A DNA stretch of 64,000 nucleotides. Origin: Pyxicephalus adspersus (lineage: Eukaryota > Chordata > Amphibia > Anura > Pyxicephalidae). Every line of letters starts with the position of its first letter. Position 1 is the stretch's first letter. The notes under the pieces were generated by a model that searched no databases, had not been told where the DNA came from, and saw nothing but the letters and a program-made list of their open reading frames with translations. The DNA lies in contig NC_092859.1 of NCBI RefSeq assembly GCF_032062135.1, positions 38,886,623 through 38,950,622 on the forward strand, read 5' to 3'. Shown in pieces: positions 62,476 through 64,000 of the stretch. A program made the position numbers and the translations under genes.

Positions 62476-62490
62476 TGTTTCATTTTTGTT

Positions 62491-63337
62491 TTTTTAGTGA
62501 AAATAAGTATGTTGCACTTTAATTTTAAATTTTGTCTTTTAAGAAGTCTTCTAGCTTTTACTATCTCATATCTCTGTTTTTCTTAGCATTTTGAATTACC
62601 CTCTGCACACTGCCACACACCCTTATAAATTTCCTGTTACGCATATATTTCAGTATATGTTAAAACTGGACAACTGTGAAATGAACAAAGTAATCCCCGC
62701 GTGTCCAGACCATACTCTGTATGATAGCAAATACTCCTAGCATACTTTAGTGGACATGGAGCAGTTGGACACAAATAGAGAAAAGCAAAGAAACTTTGGG
62801 CTGGTCACTATCCTGTCCTATGCAATAAAAATGTAGAGATGTCTGTTCAAATCCAGAAAGGTGAACATTCTAAATTCACATAGAGATAGATATATTATAC
62901 ATTTCAGGTGTTGCATAGTGCAGGGCAGTGACCAGATAAGTCTGTAGCTCTAGCACTCCTCCTTCCTGTTTTACCTCATTTTGGCATTGCTTTCAGCAAG
63001 TAAATATTTGAAATTTTGCACAGTAGAGTAAGGACTGGCTAGAAGGGAATCACTTTGACACAGTTGCAACATATGCAAAACTAAGAATCTCTGTTTTCAT
63101 GCAAATATTTGCTAGAATTATGTCAAAGTGAATAGCAGCATTTTTTTTATTTAAAGTTTATTATTAAATTTAATAAATATTGGACATATTTCCGTCAGTT
63201 ATGCCCAAGAGTTATAGGCCTACAATGTAAAATAAATGTTCATGAAGGACACTTTACTGCTTTTATACTTCAAAATGAACCGCTCAGGAGGTTAATAATT
63301 TTTAACCTTGTGGTCAGTGTTTACAAGCTTTATTAAG
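62491..63337. other. Intergenic DNA downstream of CNOT8
   Basis: AT-rich, with short A and T runs. No exon, terminal repeat or coding similarity was recognised. Confidence 0.5.
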
Positions 63338-63770
63338 TATACCTTGTTAGTACTGGTTTGGTTTCGCATTTTGCTTTAAGAACTAATGTAATTCTTCATG
63401 TCAAAGAATCAGCAAAGTGATGGAAACATTCCTCAAGGATTTTGGTCCATATCGATATGATAGTATTGGCCAGTTTCAGATTATTTAGCTGCACGTAGAT
63501 GATTCAAATCTTCCATTCCCCGACATCCCAAAGGTGCTCTATTGAATTGGGATGTTGTGACTGTGGAGGTCACTTGAGTACAGTGAACTCAAATTGGATT
63601 CGAGAAACCAAATTGAGACGATTTAACCTTTGTAACATGACACGTTATGCTGTTGAAAGTAGGCATTAGAAAATTGGTACACTGCTATTTTAAAGGACGG
63701 AAATGGTCAGCAACAATACTAGAGTAGGCTTTGGCATTTAAATGAGGCTCAAGGGGACTGCATGTGCGTG
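63338..63770 (-). pseudogene. Tc1-type transposase relic
   Basis: The minus strand encodes, with stops, the C-terminal part of a Tc1-family transposase: EFTVLK, a stop, then PPQSQHPNSIEHLWDV, matching the family's PPQSPDLNPIEHLWDV block. It continues into the region corresponding to IWTKISEECFQHLVES and ends close to ACCTTGTTAGTACTGG. Two of the conserved residues around the catalytic aspartate are changed. The upstream half fades out beyond about 63770, so it is a dead copy. Confidence 0.75.
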
Positions 63771-64000
63771 GCCAAGTAGGAAGAAATCTGCCTTGGCTCC
63801 CACTGCATGCATTTAAAACTAGATGGTGGCACAACAGGACATCCCAATGGGTTGGAGATCTCAGCCAAGTCAATGGCAGTCATGTTCGAGCCAGCAGACT
63901 CAGGGCATTGGATTCTTTTTTTTTTTTCCTGCTTGCACTTTCTAACTGATTGCATTCCCATCAGAGGGCTCACTGAAACTATTTCACGTAACGATTTGTC

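Larger units (their letters stand above)
60575..62490 (+). other. CNOT8: CNOT8 3' UTR
   Basis: About 1.9 kb of AT-rich, non-coding DNA follows the stop. Two overlapping AATAAA signals at 62465-62470 and 62470-62475 mark the likely end of the transcript. A 38-base T run lies within it at 62170-62207. Shorter transcripts ending earlier cannot be excluded. Confidence 0.65.

Overview
This window is vertebrate nuclear DNA, most probably from a frog (an inference). It contains two intron-split protein genes arranged head to head in a background dense with transposon remnants. Nearly every long open reading frame outside the exons is chance or transposon-derived. I see no bacterial-style operon, CRISPR array, rRNA or tRNA gene.

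Genes. FAXDC2 (sterol desaturase/fatty-acid hydroxylase superfamily) is on the minus strand. Seven coding exons between 32877 and 23396 join in frame and give 317 residues ending at a stop. The short first coding exon was not found. CNOT8 (deadenylase subunit of the CCR4-NOT complex) is on the plus strand. A non-coding first exon ends at 49973, and six coding exons (51270-60574) give a complete 289-residue protein with all DEDDh catalytic residues. A GC-rich region at about 49.7-50.15 kb, with an NRF1-type site and a reversed CCAAT box, is the likely CNOT8 promoter and perhaps a shared one. In human, FAXDC2 and CNOT8 are also divergent neighbours.

Layout. 1-8.8 kb: one copy of an old segmental duplication, broken by several MITEs and a 546-base assembly gap. 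8.8-23.3 kb: a graveyard of mobile elements, holding fragments of an endogenous retrovirus on the minus strand, a complete solo LTR with a 4-bp target duplication, a 5'-truncated L1/Tx1-type LINE and a Tc1 relic. 23.4-32.9 kb: FAXDC2. 33-42.2 kb: the second copy of the duplication, in the same orientation about 33 kb away, with further MITEs and an intact hAT element. 42.3-49.6 kb: another hAT element, a large fold-back structure and a 40-bp minisatellite. 49.7-62.5 kb: CNOT8, whose introns carry a second strand-switching 40-bp minisatellite and a piggyBac-like element containing an array of palindromes. 62.5-64 kb: intergenic, with a decayed Tc1 transposase.

Most notable: the direct 7-8 kb duplication, which predicts a second FAXDC2-like copy just left of the window; the ordered palindromic array in CNOT8 intron 5; and the two 40-bp minisatellites whose units flip strand. 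No clearly new functional system was found. All statements come from reading the sequence by eye and from remembered protein families; percent identities were not computed.
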